Positions 45,844 to 54,573 of a stretch of 64,000 bases of DNA are shown piece after piece. The first letter of the stretch is position 1. Each line of letters starts with the position of its first letter. A model generated the notes under the pieces. That model saw nothing but the letters and a program-made list of their open reading frames with translations. It made no database searches and was not told the DNA's origin. Source of the stretch: Nonomuraea helvata (GTDB lineage Bacteria; Actinomycetota; Actinomycetes; Streptosporangiales; Streptosporangiaceae); NCBI RefSeq assembly GCF_039535785.1, contig NZ_BAAAXV010000001.1, forward strand, positions 3,314,894-3,378,893, read 5' to 3'. The position numbers were made by a program, and so were the translations under genes.

Positions 45844-46412
45844 CGCACACCCACGGCGCTCGCCTGCCAGCCGCGCACCAGCTCCTGCCAGCCCTGCGAG
45901 CCGAGTGGCCCGCTGCCGCGCACCACGCCGGACTCCACGTGGCAGTACAGCGGGGTGGCCTGGCGCGGGTTGTAGAGCTCGCGTAACGGGTGGTCCGCCG
46001 AGGCCAGCACGGTCATGGCCGGTATGGCGTGCTCGGCGACAAGGCGCTCCGTCTGGGCTCGACTGCCGGATTCCTCGTCAAAGACCACCATCACCAGCTC
46101 GCTAGCCGCGGACTCGGCCAGCCGCCACAGCGCCGGTATGTGCGGCAGGTGCTCACGGCAACTCGGGCAGTGGTGGGAGACAAAGACGAGTGTGAAGGCG
46201 CGGTCGGCATAGTCGTCGCTGTCCAGCACCGCCCCGTCGAGGGTGACCGCGGAGAACGGCGGCGCGGGCATGCCCTCCGGCAGTGCGAGGTCGTCCGGCT
46301 GGTGGCGGAAGGGATCGAGCGCGAACCTGAGCTTGGCCGCCATGCGCAGTGTCAGCGCCACCGAGCCCAGCAGGGCGGCCCAGGTGAGGGCGAACATCGC
46401 CGTCGTGGTCAT
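45840..46412 (-). CDS. MauD-like membrane-anchored thioredoxin-fold protein
   Basis: The 190-residue protein has one N-terminal membrane helix (about 5-25) and a redoxin domain with SHHCPSCREHLPHI (Cys82-Pro-Ser-Cys85), cis-Pro region QATPLYCHVESG, and an upstream PPFSAVTLDG. The layout is that of MauD/TlpA proteins, which handle thiols outside the membrane. ATG 46412 overlaps the MauE-like stop as ATGA. With MauE next door it should form or shuffle disulfides in an exported substrate. The four-Cys precursor of this operon is the obvious candidate. Confidence 0.85.
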   Translation of the reverse strand: MTTTAMFALTWAALLGSVALTLRMAAKLRFALDPFRHQPDDLALPEGMPAPPFSAVTLDGAVLDSDDYADRAFTLVFVSHHCPSCREHLPHIPALWRLAESAASELVMVVFDEESGSRAQTERLVAEHAIPAMTVLASADHPLRELYNPRQATPLYCHVESGVVRGSGPLGSQGWQELVRGWQASAVGVR

Positions 46413-46978
46413 GACGCGCTTCCCTTCGCGTTGCCCGGCTGCCATGCCGGGCGAAGAATGAGGCTCACGTCGGGCAGGCTCAGCCAGACCGTGGCGAACA
46501 GCGCGGCCATCGCCGCGACGAGCGCGAGCACGTCGGCCGGGAGAACACCCTGGCGGGGCGTCAACGCCTCCAGGAGCAACGCGGCGCAGGCGCAGGCGGT
46601 CAGCCCCGCGTTGCGGACGAGGTCGAGCGTGGAGATGGGCTGGGTGCTGCGACCGAAGCAATTGCAGGAGACCCGCCGACCTCTCCGCAGTGCCAGCGCG
46701 AGTCGGGCTGAGAACAGCAGCAGGAGCGCCGCAGCGAGCAACAGGCCCCACCTCAGCGCGGCGCCGCCGACCGCCATCAAGGTGGCGGCGCTGCCCTCCG
46801 CGGCAACCACCGCGACCGCGGCGGGGCGGGCCGCGCGAGCGGGCAGGCCGGACAGCTCGGCGGTCGCCTTCGTGAAGGCGGGTAGATCACGCACCTTCGC
46901 GACGAACGCCAGGGCGAAGACCAGGGCCAGGCTCAAGCGGAAAAACAGCAGCGCGTGCTCGGGCAAGGGAGTCAGCAT
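46409..46978 (-). CDS. MauE/DoxX-like membrane protein
   Basis: The 189-residue protein has about four membrane helices. It carries FRLSLALVFALAFVAKVRDL at the N-terminus (MauE signature F-x-x-A-x-x-K-x-x-D), SCNCFG with Cys105 and Cys107, then ISTLDLVRNAGLTACACAAL. MauE-type proteins are related to DsbB/VKOR-like quinone-linked thiol oxidases. ATG 46978 overlaps the protease stop by seven bases. With the MauD-like protein it makes a thiol-redox pair. Confidence 0.85.
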   Translation of the reverse strand: MLTPLPEHALLFFRLSLALVFALAFVAKVRDLPAFTKATAELSGLPARAARPAAVAVVAAEGSAATLMAVGGAALRWGLLLAAALLLLFSARLALALRRGRRVSCNCFGRSTQPISTLDLVRNAGLTACACAALLLEALTPRQGVLPADVLALVAAMAALFATVWLSLPDVSLILRPAWQPGNAKGSAS

Positions 46979-47889
46979 GCGCGTTCACCTCCGGTGTGGT
47001 CGAACTCCCAGTACGGGCGGGGCGGCTGGTCGGGCGCCGGCGCGGTGATGAGCTGGCGGGCGAGGAAGCCGTCGGCGTCGGCCACCAGACCGAGCAGGCC
47101 GCCGTCCTCGTCGCTGCGCGTATGCCAGGCACGCAGTGGCTCTGTGCAGCGCCACATCAGCTCCTCCTCACCCGGGCTCGGCCTCGTCACCGCCAGTCCC
47201 AGCCCTGCGGCCTCGGTGCGGGTGATGGCGTGGCCGTGGCTGTCGTAGCCAGAGACCAGCTCGTCGATGATGCGGGCGCGGTCCTCCTCGGTCAGGTCGG
47301 GCCGCTGGCGGGCGATGAGCTCACGGCCGGCCCTGCGGATGTTGCGGTCGGCGCGGTAGAAGGTGGACAGCGTCGTGGGGAACAGGCGCTGGCTGACGGC
47401 CGAGAAGACCTCGAGCCGGTCGGCCCGCTCATCCAGGCCGAACCACTCCCCGGCCATCAGGGGTAGGAGCCTGATGTCCTCGGCGGAGATCCGGCCGGGC
47501 GCCGCGACCTGCTCCCCCACGGCGGAGATGTGCGGGTCGATCGGTCCCAACTGCGCCATTGGGCCCAGCACCAGCTCGTCGGCGGCTAGGCACAGCAGAG
47601 TACCCGCGGATTCGGCGTGGTCGGGGACGAGCACGGCCAGCCGGTCGGTGTGCTCGTGCAGCAGCAGGGCGATGCGGCGGGTGGCGTCCACGTCTCCTCC
47701 GCTGGTGAGCAGGACGAGGTCCAGGCGCTCGGCGCGTTCCCGGCGGCGCAGGCACTCGTACAGGACGTAGGCGTGCGCGGCGTCGAGCCGGCCGGCCAGC
47801 AGCGCGACAGCCCGGCCGCCGCGCGCGCGTTCCAGCTCGGCCAGCGCGTCGATCACCGCGTGGCCGTCCGCGACCCCGGACGCGCTCAC
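46972..47889 (-). CDS. SDH/SppA-type (ClpP-fold) serine protease-like protein
   Basis: The 305-residue protein starts at GTG 47889, overlapping the ATP-grasp stop. It has the crotonase/ClpP-fold motifs LVLLTSGGDVDATRRIALLL (oxyanion glycines at about 64-65), VLVPDHAESAGTLLCLAADE with the nucleophile Ser94 in E-S-A-G-T, and LGPMAQLGPIDPHI. These are typical of the serine dehydrogenase proteinase (SDH)/SppA group. It lacks a signal peptide, so it should act in the cytosol, probably removing the leader of the precursor. A dedicated protease of this type in a RiPP operon is uncommon. Confidence 0.85.
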   Translation of the reverse strand: MSASGVADGHAVIDALAELERARGGRAVALLAGRLDAAHAYVLYECLRRRERAERLDLVLLTSGGDVDATRRIALLLHEHTDRLAVLVPDHAESAGTLLCLAADELVLGPMAQLGPIDPHISAVGEQVAAPGRISAEDIRLLPLMAGEWFGLDERADRLEVFSAVSQRLFPTTLSTFYRADRNIRRAGRELIARQRPDLTEEDRARIIDELVSGYDSHGHAITRTEAAGLGLAVTRPSPGEEELMWRCTEPLRAWHTRSDEDGGLLGLVADADGFLARQLITAPAPDQPPRPYWEFDHTGGERAC

Positions 47890-48902
47890 GACGGCTGTCC
47901 CGTGTTGATCAGACAGCTCGCCAGCGCGTCGGTCATGCGCAACTCGGGCACGCGCTCCTCGACGTACATGAACTGGCCGACGGGATTGTTCTCCAGGAAG
48001 ACGTGGCGGCCGTCGGGGGTCAGGATGAGGTCGAGCGCGCCGAAGGCGAGACCATAGCTGTGTACGAACTCCAGGCAGCGCGCCGCCACCTCGTCGGGCA
48101 GCCGGTGCAGGCGGTAGGGGACGTCCACCTCGTAGTGCCTCAGATCCACTGCCGTCTCCGGCCGCTCCTGCGAAAGGATCTCGGCGGCGAAGACCTCGTC
48201 TCCGATGACGGTCACCCGCAGTTCCCTGTCCTTGTCGACGTACTCCTGGAACAGGCAGGGGGTCAGCCGCACGGCCTCCAGCGCCGCCAGCTCGGCCTCT
48301 CCCAGCAGGGTCGTCGGCATTTCCAGCGACAGCGGCGGGCCGGTCGCCGCCTCTGCGGCCAGTTCGACGGAGGCGAGCGCGGCCGGCCCCGCCATGCTCT
48401 TGAAGATCGACCTTCCGCCGCACTCGGCGTGGAAGGCGCGCACCGCCTCCGGGTCGGTGGTGATGAGCGTGCGCGGCACCTCGAAACCCATCCCGGCGGC
48501 TCGCCGCAATTGCTCGGGTTTCCAGCTCGCCGCCCTGACGTCGCCGGGACGGCTCATCCAGTAGCAGTCGAGGGAGGCCAGCAACCCGCCCATGGTCTGC
48601 TCCAGCTCCGCATTGGCGAAGGCACGCTCCAACGGGCTCAGCTCGGCCGACACGCCATAGGGGTGCGGGCGGCGCAGCCACACCGAGCGCACGCGCTCCA
48701 GGTCGGCGATCCGGCCGGTGCTCAGCCGGAATCCACCCGTCCAGTTCCGACAGCGCAGGGCCGTACTGATCACCGCTGTGTCGGGCAGGTGGTCGGAATT
48801 CAGCCGCACGGGCTCGTGCCCCCAGCCGACCAGCTTCTTGATGACGACGTCGGCGTGCGGATCCATGGTGTTGGTGAAGATCAGTATTTGCGTGCCCTGC
48901 AT
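47886..48902 (-). CDS. ATP-grasp ligase, graspetide (TgmB/MvdD-like) maturase
   Basis: The 338-residue protein has the layout of ATP-grasp RiPP maturases. The N-terminal domain includes LIFTNTMDPHADVVIKKLVG, VRLNSDHLPD and VWLRRP (the W-x-R-R-P motif of this family). Then SRPGDVRAASWKPEQLRRAA, IFKSMAGPA (ATP-binding Lys), CLFQEYVDKDRELRVTVIGD, and the metal site DLILTPDGRHVFLENNPVGQ (E-x-N-P). It should form ester/amide cross-links between acidic and Ser/Thr/Lys side chains, or add a residue. Start ATG 48902 lies 84 bases after the precursor gene. GTGA overlap follows. Confidence 0.92.
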   Translation of the reverse strand: MQGTQILIFTNTMDPHADVVIKKLVGWGHEPVRLNSDHLPDTAVISTALRCRNWTGGFRLSTGRIADLERVRSVWLRRPHPYGVSAELSPLERAFANAELEQTMGGLLASLDCYWMSRPGDVRAASWKPEQLRRAAGMGFEVPRTLITTDPEAVRAFHAECGGRSIFKSMAGPAALASVELAAEAATGPPLSLEMPTTLLGEAELAALEAVRLTPCLFQEYVDKDRELRVTVIGDEVFAAEILSQERPETAVDLRHYEVDVPYRLHRLPDEVAARCLEFVHSYGLAFGALDLILTPDGRHVFLENNPVGQFMYVEERVPELRMTDALASCLINTGQPS

Positions 48903-48942
48903 CTGTGGCCCCGGTCGGTGGTAGTGGACGGGAACGGAGTGC

Positions 48943-48971
48943 TCCGGGGCAGCACTGAGGCCTGCCCCGGA
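48943..48971 (-). terminator. Attenuator-like hairpin between precursor and ATP-grasp genes
   Basis: TCCGGGGCAG (48943-48952) pairs perfectly with CTGCCCCGGA (48962-48971) around a nine-base loop. It starts 15 bases after the precursor stop (48986). Partial termination here would give more precursor than enzyme, as in many RiPP operons. Confidence 0.7.
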
Positions 48972-48985
48972 ACCCTCCGGCAAGG

Positions 48986-49195
48986 TCAGCAGCCGATGGG
49001 GCCGGTGTCCCAGAGCTGCCGGTTGTAGGTAATGCAGGTGCCCAGCGCGCAGACCGTGAACTTGGTGCAGTAGCCAGCGGAGGCGGCGTCGCCTCCGACC
49101 CACATCTGCTGGTCGGCGTCGTACGCGCCGAGCGGCTCGGCAGTCGTCTCTGCTGGGGTCGTACGGGCGAGTCCCAGGCCGAACGGAGCCTTCAT
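48986..49195 (-). CDS. RiPP precursor peptide with graspetide-type leader and Cys-rich tail
   Basis: This 69-residue peptide starts at ATG 49195 behind AAAGGAAA. The N-terminal half carries APFGLGLARTTP and LGAYDADQQMWVGGDAA, the P-(W/F)-G-L-x-R ... Y-D-x-x-x-Q pattern of ATP-grasp-modified RiPP precursors. The tail from residue 39 has Cys43, Cys49, Cys54 and Cys69 (the last residue), Lys45, Thr44/47/53/56/64 and a single acid, Asp63. Ordinary graspetide cores have repeated T and E/D blocks instead. It is the first gene of the operon and directly faces the LAL regulator. The product class is inferred from the leader and neighbours. Confidence 0.85.
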   Translation of the reverse strand: MKAPFGLGLARTTPAETTAEPLGAYDADQQMWVGGDAASAGYCTKFTVCALGTCITYNRQLWDTGPIGC

Positions 49196-49345
49196 CGCTG
49201 TTTCCTTTCGTTTGGCGATGTCTCAAGCGTGGCGACGGGCGCGTTTTTCTGACAGTCACGAAAAGAAGGGACAGATCATATGGTTAACCCACCTTGCAGT
49301 GACCTATCGTGAAGATCGTTGATCTCGCGCCGGTGGAGGTCGGAC

Positions 49346-52198
49346 GTGGACAGTCATGCCAGGCGCCTCGTAGGCAGGCAGGACGAGCTCTCGACGGTCG
49401 ACAACGTCCTGGCGGCGGCGCTCGCCGGAAGCTTTCAGCTCCTGACGCTGACGGGAGAGCCGGGCATCGGCAAGTCGCGGTTGCTGGACGTGGTGGCGTC
49501 CAGGGCCCAGCAGCGAGGCATGTGCGTGGTCAGAGGGCTGGCCTCGGAGTTTGAATGCGATCTGCCGCTGGCCCTGGTCATCGATGCCCTCGACGAGCGG
49601 CTGGCGAGCCTGCGCGAGGAGCTGAGCGAACGCGTCGGCCAGGCGGCGATCCCCCTCCTGACCTCCGTCTTCCCCGCTCTGCCCGGAGAGCCCGCCGCCG
49701 ACGTACGAGACGGCCTGAACGCGTTCACCCGCAACCGCCTCTACCGGGCGGTGCGGGGCGTGCTGGAGGAACTGGCGTCGCCCCGTGGCCTGGCTCTGGT
49801 GCTGGACGACGTGCATTGGGCCGACGACGCCTCAGCGGAGTTGCTCGGCTATCTGGTGCGCCACCCGCCCGGCGGCGGCGTGCTGATGGCAATGGCCTAT
49901 CGCCCCGCCCAGACCTCTCCTTCCCTGGCCAAACTGGTACAGGCCGGCGCCGAGCATCACCACCGGCTCGCCGTGGGCCCGCTGAGCAGCGCCGAGGTGG
50001 CGGAGTTCCTTGGCGAGACGGTCGGCCGCACCCGGCTGCGGACGCTGTACGAGGCCAGCGGTGGGAACCCGTTCTACCTGGAGGTCCTGGCCGAGCTGGG
50101 ACGGCATGCCACGGCCGAGACCGCCCCGGCCGAGCTGCCCGCCGACCTGCGCGCCGCGCTCAGGCTCGAACTCGACGCGCTGCCGCCCGACGCGCTGCTG
50201 GTCGCCTACGGCGCGGCGGTGACGGGCGAGGAATTCGAGCCCGCGCTCCTGGAAGCGGCCGCGGCGCTGCCGGAGGAGACGGTCGCCGAGGGCATGGACC
50301 TGCTGGCCGCCCGTGACGTCATCCGCCCGGCCAAGTCGGCGGGCCGTTTCCGCTTCCGTCACCCGCTGATCAGGAACGCCGTCTACGGCTCCGCCGGAGC
50401 GGGCTGGCGGGTCCGCGCGCACGCCCGCATCGCCGCCTACCTGGCCACGGTAGGCGCGCCCGCGTCGCTACGCGCTCACCATCTGGTGCAGTCGGCCCGG
50501 CCGGGTGACCGCAGTGCGATCGAAACGCTGAAGCAGGCCGCGCAATCAGTCGAGGAGCACGCCCCCACCACGGCGGCTCGCTGGCTGCAGGCAGTGCTGC
50601 GCCTCGTGCCGGAGGACGAGCCGGACCGGATCGAGGTCCTCATGGAGCTGGCCAAACTCCAGGCGGTCAGCGGCCAGCTCCGCGAGGGGTGGAGCACGGC
50701 GCAGGAGGCCCTGCGGCTGCTGCCCCGCTCCGACCACACGCGGCGGGCAGCGGTCGTCCGGCACTCGGCCATGATCGACCGGATGCTGGGTCGTCCGACG
50801 AAGGGACGGGATCTGCTGACGGCCGAGCTTAACCGCATGCCCCATCCCCTGCTGCGCGCGACGGTGCCGTTACGGCTACGACTGGTCGGGGATAACCTCA
50901 TGCGGGGCGACGTCCGTATAGCCCAGCACTACCTCGACCTCATACCGGAGATCTCCGCGCAGGAAGAGCCGGCCATGGCCATGGCCGCGGCCGCGATGCG
51001 GCCCATGACGGCCTACGCGGCCGGGCGGCTGGACGAAGCGCTCTTCCACGTCGAGGCTGCCGAGCGCCTGGCGGGCAAGACCTCGGACGAGCACCTGGCC
51101 GAATGGATCGAAACCTTTTCCTGGTTCTGCTGGTCGCAGATGTTGTTGGGCCGCCAGAAGGAGGCGCAGCACTGGTTCTCGCATGCTGTCGCTGTAGCCC
51201 GGGCGACGGGCCAGAACTACATCCTGCCGAGCCTTTTGGCCGGACAGGCCCGAGCGCTCTGGCAGCTCGGAGAGCTGGCGGCGGCGGAGGTAGCGGCCGA
51301 CGAGGCGACCGAAATCGGCAGATCGCTGCACGCGGTGCAGTTGCTGGCCTTCGGGCTGACCGAGCGCTGCCTGGTGGCCTCCTGGTCGGGGCAGCACGAG
51401 GAGGCCCTGCGACACGGCGAGGAGGTCATGCGGCTGTGCGAGAGCGAGACGGAGTCGTGGGCGGCTAACGCCCGCTACGCCGGCGCACGCGCGCTGATCA
51501 ACGCCGGGGAGGTGATCCCGGGCGCGCAGGTGCTGGCGCAGGTGTGCGCGCCGCCCGCCAGGAGCGTGCTCGACCGGAGCACGCTCCTGGCCAGCTACGA
51601 GGCCATGGCCTTCGCCGAGATGACCCGGCAACGAGGCGAGCAGGCCACGCTGTGGGCCGAGCGCGCCACCCGGCTCTCCCAGGGCGGTCTCCCTCCCGCC
51701 CTGGCCACCGCCTGGCTGAGCCGCGCCCACGCGCTGCGACTCGGCGAGCCCGCCGCTTCGGCCGAGCAGGCGGTGCGCGCGGCTGAGGAGTTCTCCCGCA
51801 CCGAGCACTGGATCGAGGCCGGGCGCGCATGGCTGTGCGCAGGCACCGCCTTCACCGCCGCCGGCACGCCCGGCCCCGCCCGTACGGCACTGCACCAGGC
51901 GGCCGAGATCTTCGTCCGGTGCGGATCCAGGCACCTGCTGGCCGAGACCATCCGAGAACAGCGCAAGAGCGGCGTGCGTGCGCCGTCGCCCTCGGGCGGC
52001 AGGGCGCGACCTTTCGGGCTCTCGCGCCGCGAGATGGACGTCGCCGAACTGGCGGGGGAAGGCTGCAGCAACAAGCAGATCGCCCAGCGACTGTCGATCA
52101 GCATCCACACCGTGGAGTCCCACCTGTCGCACATCTTCACCAAACTCGGGGTCGCCTCCCGCATCGGGATGAAGAATGCCCTCGATGGCTGGATGTGA
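49346..52198 (+). CDS. LAL-type LuxR regulator (large ATP-binding)
   Basis: The 950-residue protein starts at GTG 49346 behind GGAGG; a TTG 27 bases upstream lacks a site. It has an N-terminal AAA ATPase (Walker A TGEPGIGKS near 36-44; Walker B GLALVLDDVHWADD), a long TPR-like helical middle, and a C-terminal LuxR HTH (LSRREMDVAELAGEGCSNKQ, AQRLSISIHTVESHLSHIFT). LAL proteins are pathway-specific activators in actinomycetes. It is divergent from the precursor gene with 150 bases between, so it probably activates this operon. Confidence 0.93.
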   Translation: MDSHARRLVGRQDELSTVDNVLAAALAGSFQLLTLTGEPGIGKSRLLDVVASRAQQRGMCVVRGLASEFECDLPLALVIDALDERLASLREELSERVGQAAIPLLTSVFPALPGEPAADVRDGLNAFTRNRLYRAVRGVLEELASPRGLALVLDDVHWADDASAELLGYLVRHPPGGGVLMAMAYRPAQTSPSLAKLVQAGAEHHHRLAVGPLSSAEVAEFLGETVGRTRLRTLYEASGGNPFYLEVLAELGRHATAETAPAELPADLRAALRLELDALPPDALLVAYGAAVTGEEFEPALLEAAAALPEETVAEGMDLLAARDVIRPAKSAGRFRFRHPLIRNAVYGSAGAGWRVRAHARIAAYLATVGAPASLRAHHLVQSARPGDRSAIETLKQAAQSVEEHAPTTAARWLQAVLRLVPEDEPDRIEVLMELAKLQAVSGQLREGWSTAQEALRLLPRSDHTRRAAVVRHSAMIDRMLGRPTKGRDLLTAELNRMPHPLLRATVPLRLRLVGDNLMRGDVRIAQHYLDLIPEISAQEEPAMAMAAAAMRPMTAYAAGRLDEALFHVEAAERLAGKTSDEHLAEWIETFSWFCWSQMLLGRQKEAQHWFSHAVAVARATGQNYILPSLLAGQARALWQLGELAAAEVAADEATEIGRSLHAVQLLAFGLTERCLVASWSGQHEEALRHGEEVMRLCESETESWAANARYAGARALINAGEVIPGAQVLAQVCAPPARSVLDRSTLLASYEAMAFAEMTRQRGEQATLWAERATRLSQGGLPPALATAWLSRAHALRLGEPAASAEQAVRAAEEFSRTEHWIEAGRAWLCAGTAFTAAGTPGPARTALHQAAEIFVRCGSRHLLAETIREQRKSGVRAPSPSGGRARPFGLSRREMDVAELAGEGCSNKQIAQRLSISIHTVESHLSHIFTKLGVASRIGMKNALDGWM

Positions 52199-52312
52199 CC
52201 ACCACGACAAACCCTGATCCGGCCGAACGCGGAAATCACGGTTTACCGCGATGTCCCGTGCCTGCCTCGTGCCGCATGCTGATCATGTCCTTCACCGAGC
52301 TGGAGTGCCGAC

Positions 52313-52708
52313 ATGACCATGATTTCTATCGTTCCGAAATCGCCGATCCTCCACCGCGGGCTCCTGGACGTCCTCCACGAGGAGGGCATCGACTTCGCAG
52401 CGATCACGCCCGTCCTGGTCCTGGTGGCCGACGGGGAGCACGGCGGCCTGGCCGAAAGGGTTGCGGAGGCGATCCTCCGCCAGGAACCGGCGGAGGATCG
52501 CCCACCCGCTCGCCATCCTGACCTGTCGGCCAGGGAGAACGAGGTGCTCCAGCGGGTCGCCGACGGTTTGACCCAGCAGCAGATCGCGCGGAGCATGGGC
52601 ATCAGCAGGCACACCGTCGACACCTACCTGCGTAGGGTGCGGGCCAAGCTGGGACTTGGCAACAAGGCCGAGCTCACCAGGGCGGCAGTGCTCGGCCCGT
52701 CGTCCTGA
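52313..52708 (+). CDS. Short LuxR-type HTH regulator
   Basis: The 131-residue protein has an N-terminal region resembling a shortened receiver (ISIVPKSPILHRGLLDVLHE) without the phospho-acceptor Asp pattern. It is followed by a full LuxR HTH (LSARENEVLQRVADGLTQQQ, ARSMGISRHTVDTYLRRVRA). ATG 52313 has a GGAG site. It follows the LAL gene by 114 bases in the same direction. It may be a phosphorylation-independent partner regulator of the RiPP cluster. Confidence 0.85.
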   Translation: MTMISIVPKSPILHRGLLDVLHEEGIDFAAITPVLVLVADGEHGGLAERVAEAILRQEPAEDRPPARHPDLSARENEVLQRVADGLTQQQIARSMGISRHTVDTYLRRVRAKLGLGNKAELTRAAVLGPSS

Positions 52709-52931
52709 GCCGGCCAGTGTCAGGCGTGTGCCCCGCAGACTCAGCTCCAGGTCGCGGGATGACGGTCCCACCCAGGACGAGCTGATCCCCGATTCTGGGA
52801 CGCCCTGGAGGGTGACCTTCCTCCGCCTCTACGAGGGCCGCACACCGGGCGAGAGATGCTTGGCATCAGTTGGTGCCCATGGCACGATCTACCCCTGTTG
52901 GGGAGATCACGGCGGCTGGGTTCGGAGGGGG

Positions 52932-53450
52932 ATGAGCGAGTTATCGGCGCAGCCGCGCGGCCATCAGAGCGGGGCCTATCGTGCGGCCCGCCTTGGGCTG
53001 CTGGCGGGGCTGTCCGCCGTGGTCGTCTCGGGATTGCTGCCCTGGATCGCGCCAGCCCGGTCGGGAACGGCCGAACAAACCGAGGGATTCGCTCCGGGTT
53101 TCGGCGAAGCCGTGATAGGCCATCTGGGACTGTCCTATCTGGATGTTCATCGCGCAGTTCCGGTAATGCTCCTAGTGACGTTCGCGTTCACGGGGGGCGC
53201 AATCATCGCGTCGCTGCTGGCGGTGGTCGCCCTGATCCGGTCATCAGGTGGCGTTCATGTGGTAGGCGCCGCACTCGCTGCAGTGGACGTTGTCGCGTGC
53301 GGCGCGGCCGTCGTGCCGTCTCATCCCGACTTGGTCCCCGGTGTTGGGCCTGTAGTGGCCGCGTTCGGATTCTTCGCGCTCGCGACCTGCCAGACCGTGC
53401 TGGCGAGGGGAGAACCGGCCGCTCGTGCAGGTCGGCGACCGAGATCTTAG
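52932..53450 (+). CDS. Small membrane protein of unknown function
   Basis: The 172-residue protein starts at ATG 52932, preceded closely by GGAGGGGG. It has four predicted membrane helices: LGLLAGLSAVVVSGLLPWIA, VMLLVTFAFTGGAIIASLLA, a Val/Ala-rich helix at about 105-125, and VGPVVAAFGFFALATCQTVL. A loop of about 45 residues lies between the first two. I do not recognise the family. It lies downstream of the RiPP regulators but is not obviously part of that system. Confidence 0.6.
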   Translation: MSELSAQPRGHQSGAYRAARLGLLAGLSAVVVSGLLPWIAPARSGTAEQTEGFAPGFGEAVIGHLGLSYLDVHRAVPVMLLVTFAFTGGAIIASLLAVVALIRSSGGVHVVGAALAAVDVVACGAAVVPSHPDLVPGVGPVVAAFGFFALATCQTVLARGEPAARAGRRPRS

Positions 53451-54573
53451 GAGCGATCGACAGCGGCCCGGAATGGGGCCAAGCCCGGTCGATCGCGCCA
53501 AGCCCAGTCGCGGGGACGATGGAGCCGCCAATTGGCGACACTCGTTGGTAGCAGCGCTGACCGGATCCGAACGCTGGATCCTGTCCCGTCTCCAGAACGG
53601 CGTAATCCTAGGTCGGCGCCCTTCGCGCGTGGAGTGAGGACAGCCTCGTGTGGACCGGGTACGCTCTGTGAGGCGTCCGCTCCTGGTTGCGTCTTGTAGG
53701 CGGCCTCAACCTGGACGACGCGGTCGGGTTGACCGCGACGACCACGAATACGTCGTCATGCTCGACACCGCTGACTAGGTCGAGGCTGTTCCGCCCCGAC
53801 TTGGCGCGAATTCGTCGCCTCCCGGACAGCCGCAAGTGGCGACGGTGCTGACTTCACCTCCCGTAACGTCACCCCCGCCCTCGGCTTGGACAAGGGTCAG
53901 GCCCACAAGCTCGGCCCACGGCCGTGTTCGGCCCGTTCCGGGCTCGAACACCTCGGCCGACGCCCATCGTGGTCGTCTCACTGTTGTCGTCGAGGGACGG
54001 TCCCGTCCACGTCGCCGGCCACGCCGTCACCCTCACATAAGCGGAGTGGGTCGTCTCACAGGGATCGCGACCACATCTACGAGGCGTTCCTGACGTTCAA
54101 TGCCGCGATCATCTACCGAGACGTCTCCAGCCGCATTGTGTTGGGCATACCATCCGCCGACTGCCGGACGGCCGATGTAGCGGCTATGGCTGCTGAGCGG
54201 GACGCCGACGTGCTCCTCGATCAGCGTGCGGAAGTCGGCCGAGGTTGGAAGGGGCGTGTTGACGATTCGTTGAGGATTCTTTAGGGCCAGCCCGCCGGAA
54301 AACCGGCGTCTCGTGGGCGACCACGCACACCAGCCGCACAACTCGCACTCCTTTGGTCCAGGTCCGCTTCGACGCCGAGACCTGCCGCGTCTGCCCACTT
54401 CACCAGTGGTGCACCACAGCGAGGCATACATAGTGGTTTGTGACCATTTCGGACGGTATATCGCCGTGAGGTTGATATTCCGAGGAAGTTCGGTTTCATC
54501 GGCAACTTGATGAGGTGACAGCGCGTCAAAGCCTTTTGTACGATGCGGGCCGACATCGGATAGGGGCACACGA
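53451..54573. other. Gene-poor stretch with decayed coding sequence
   Basis: Frames on both strands are short and lack clear motifs. A minus-strand piece at about 53770-53680 (LDLVSGVEHDDVFVVVAVNP) and another at about 54270-54100 (VNTPLPTSADFRTLIEEHVG and onward) look protein-like but have no start, no stop context and no family I know. I treat them as remnants. The last 60 bases hold the promoter of the lipoprotein gene. Confidence 0.35.

Noticed and set aside
48986..49195. Lanthipeptide precursor reading of the Cys/Thr-rich tail
   Set aside because: No lanthionine synthetase of any class lies in the window, while an ATP-grasp maturase and a graspetide-type leader are present.
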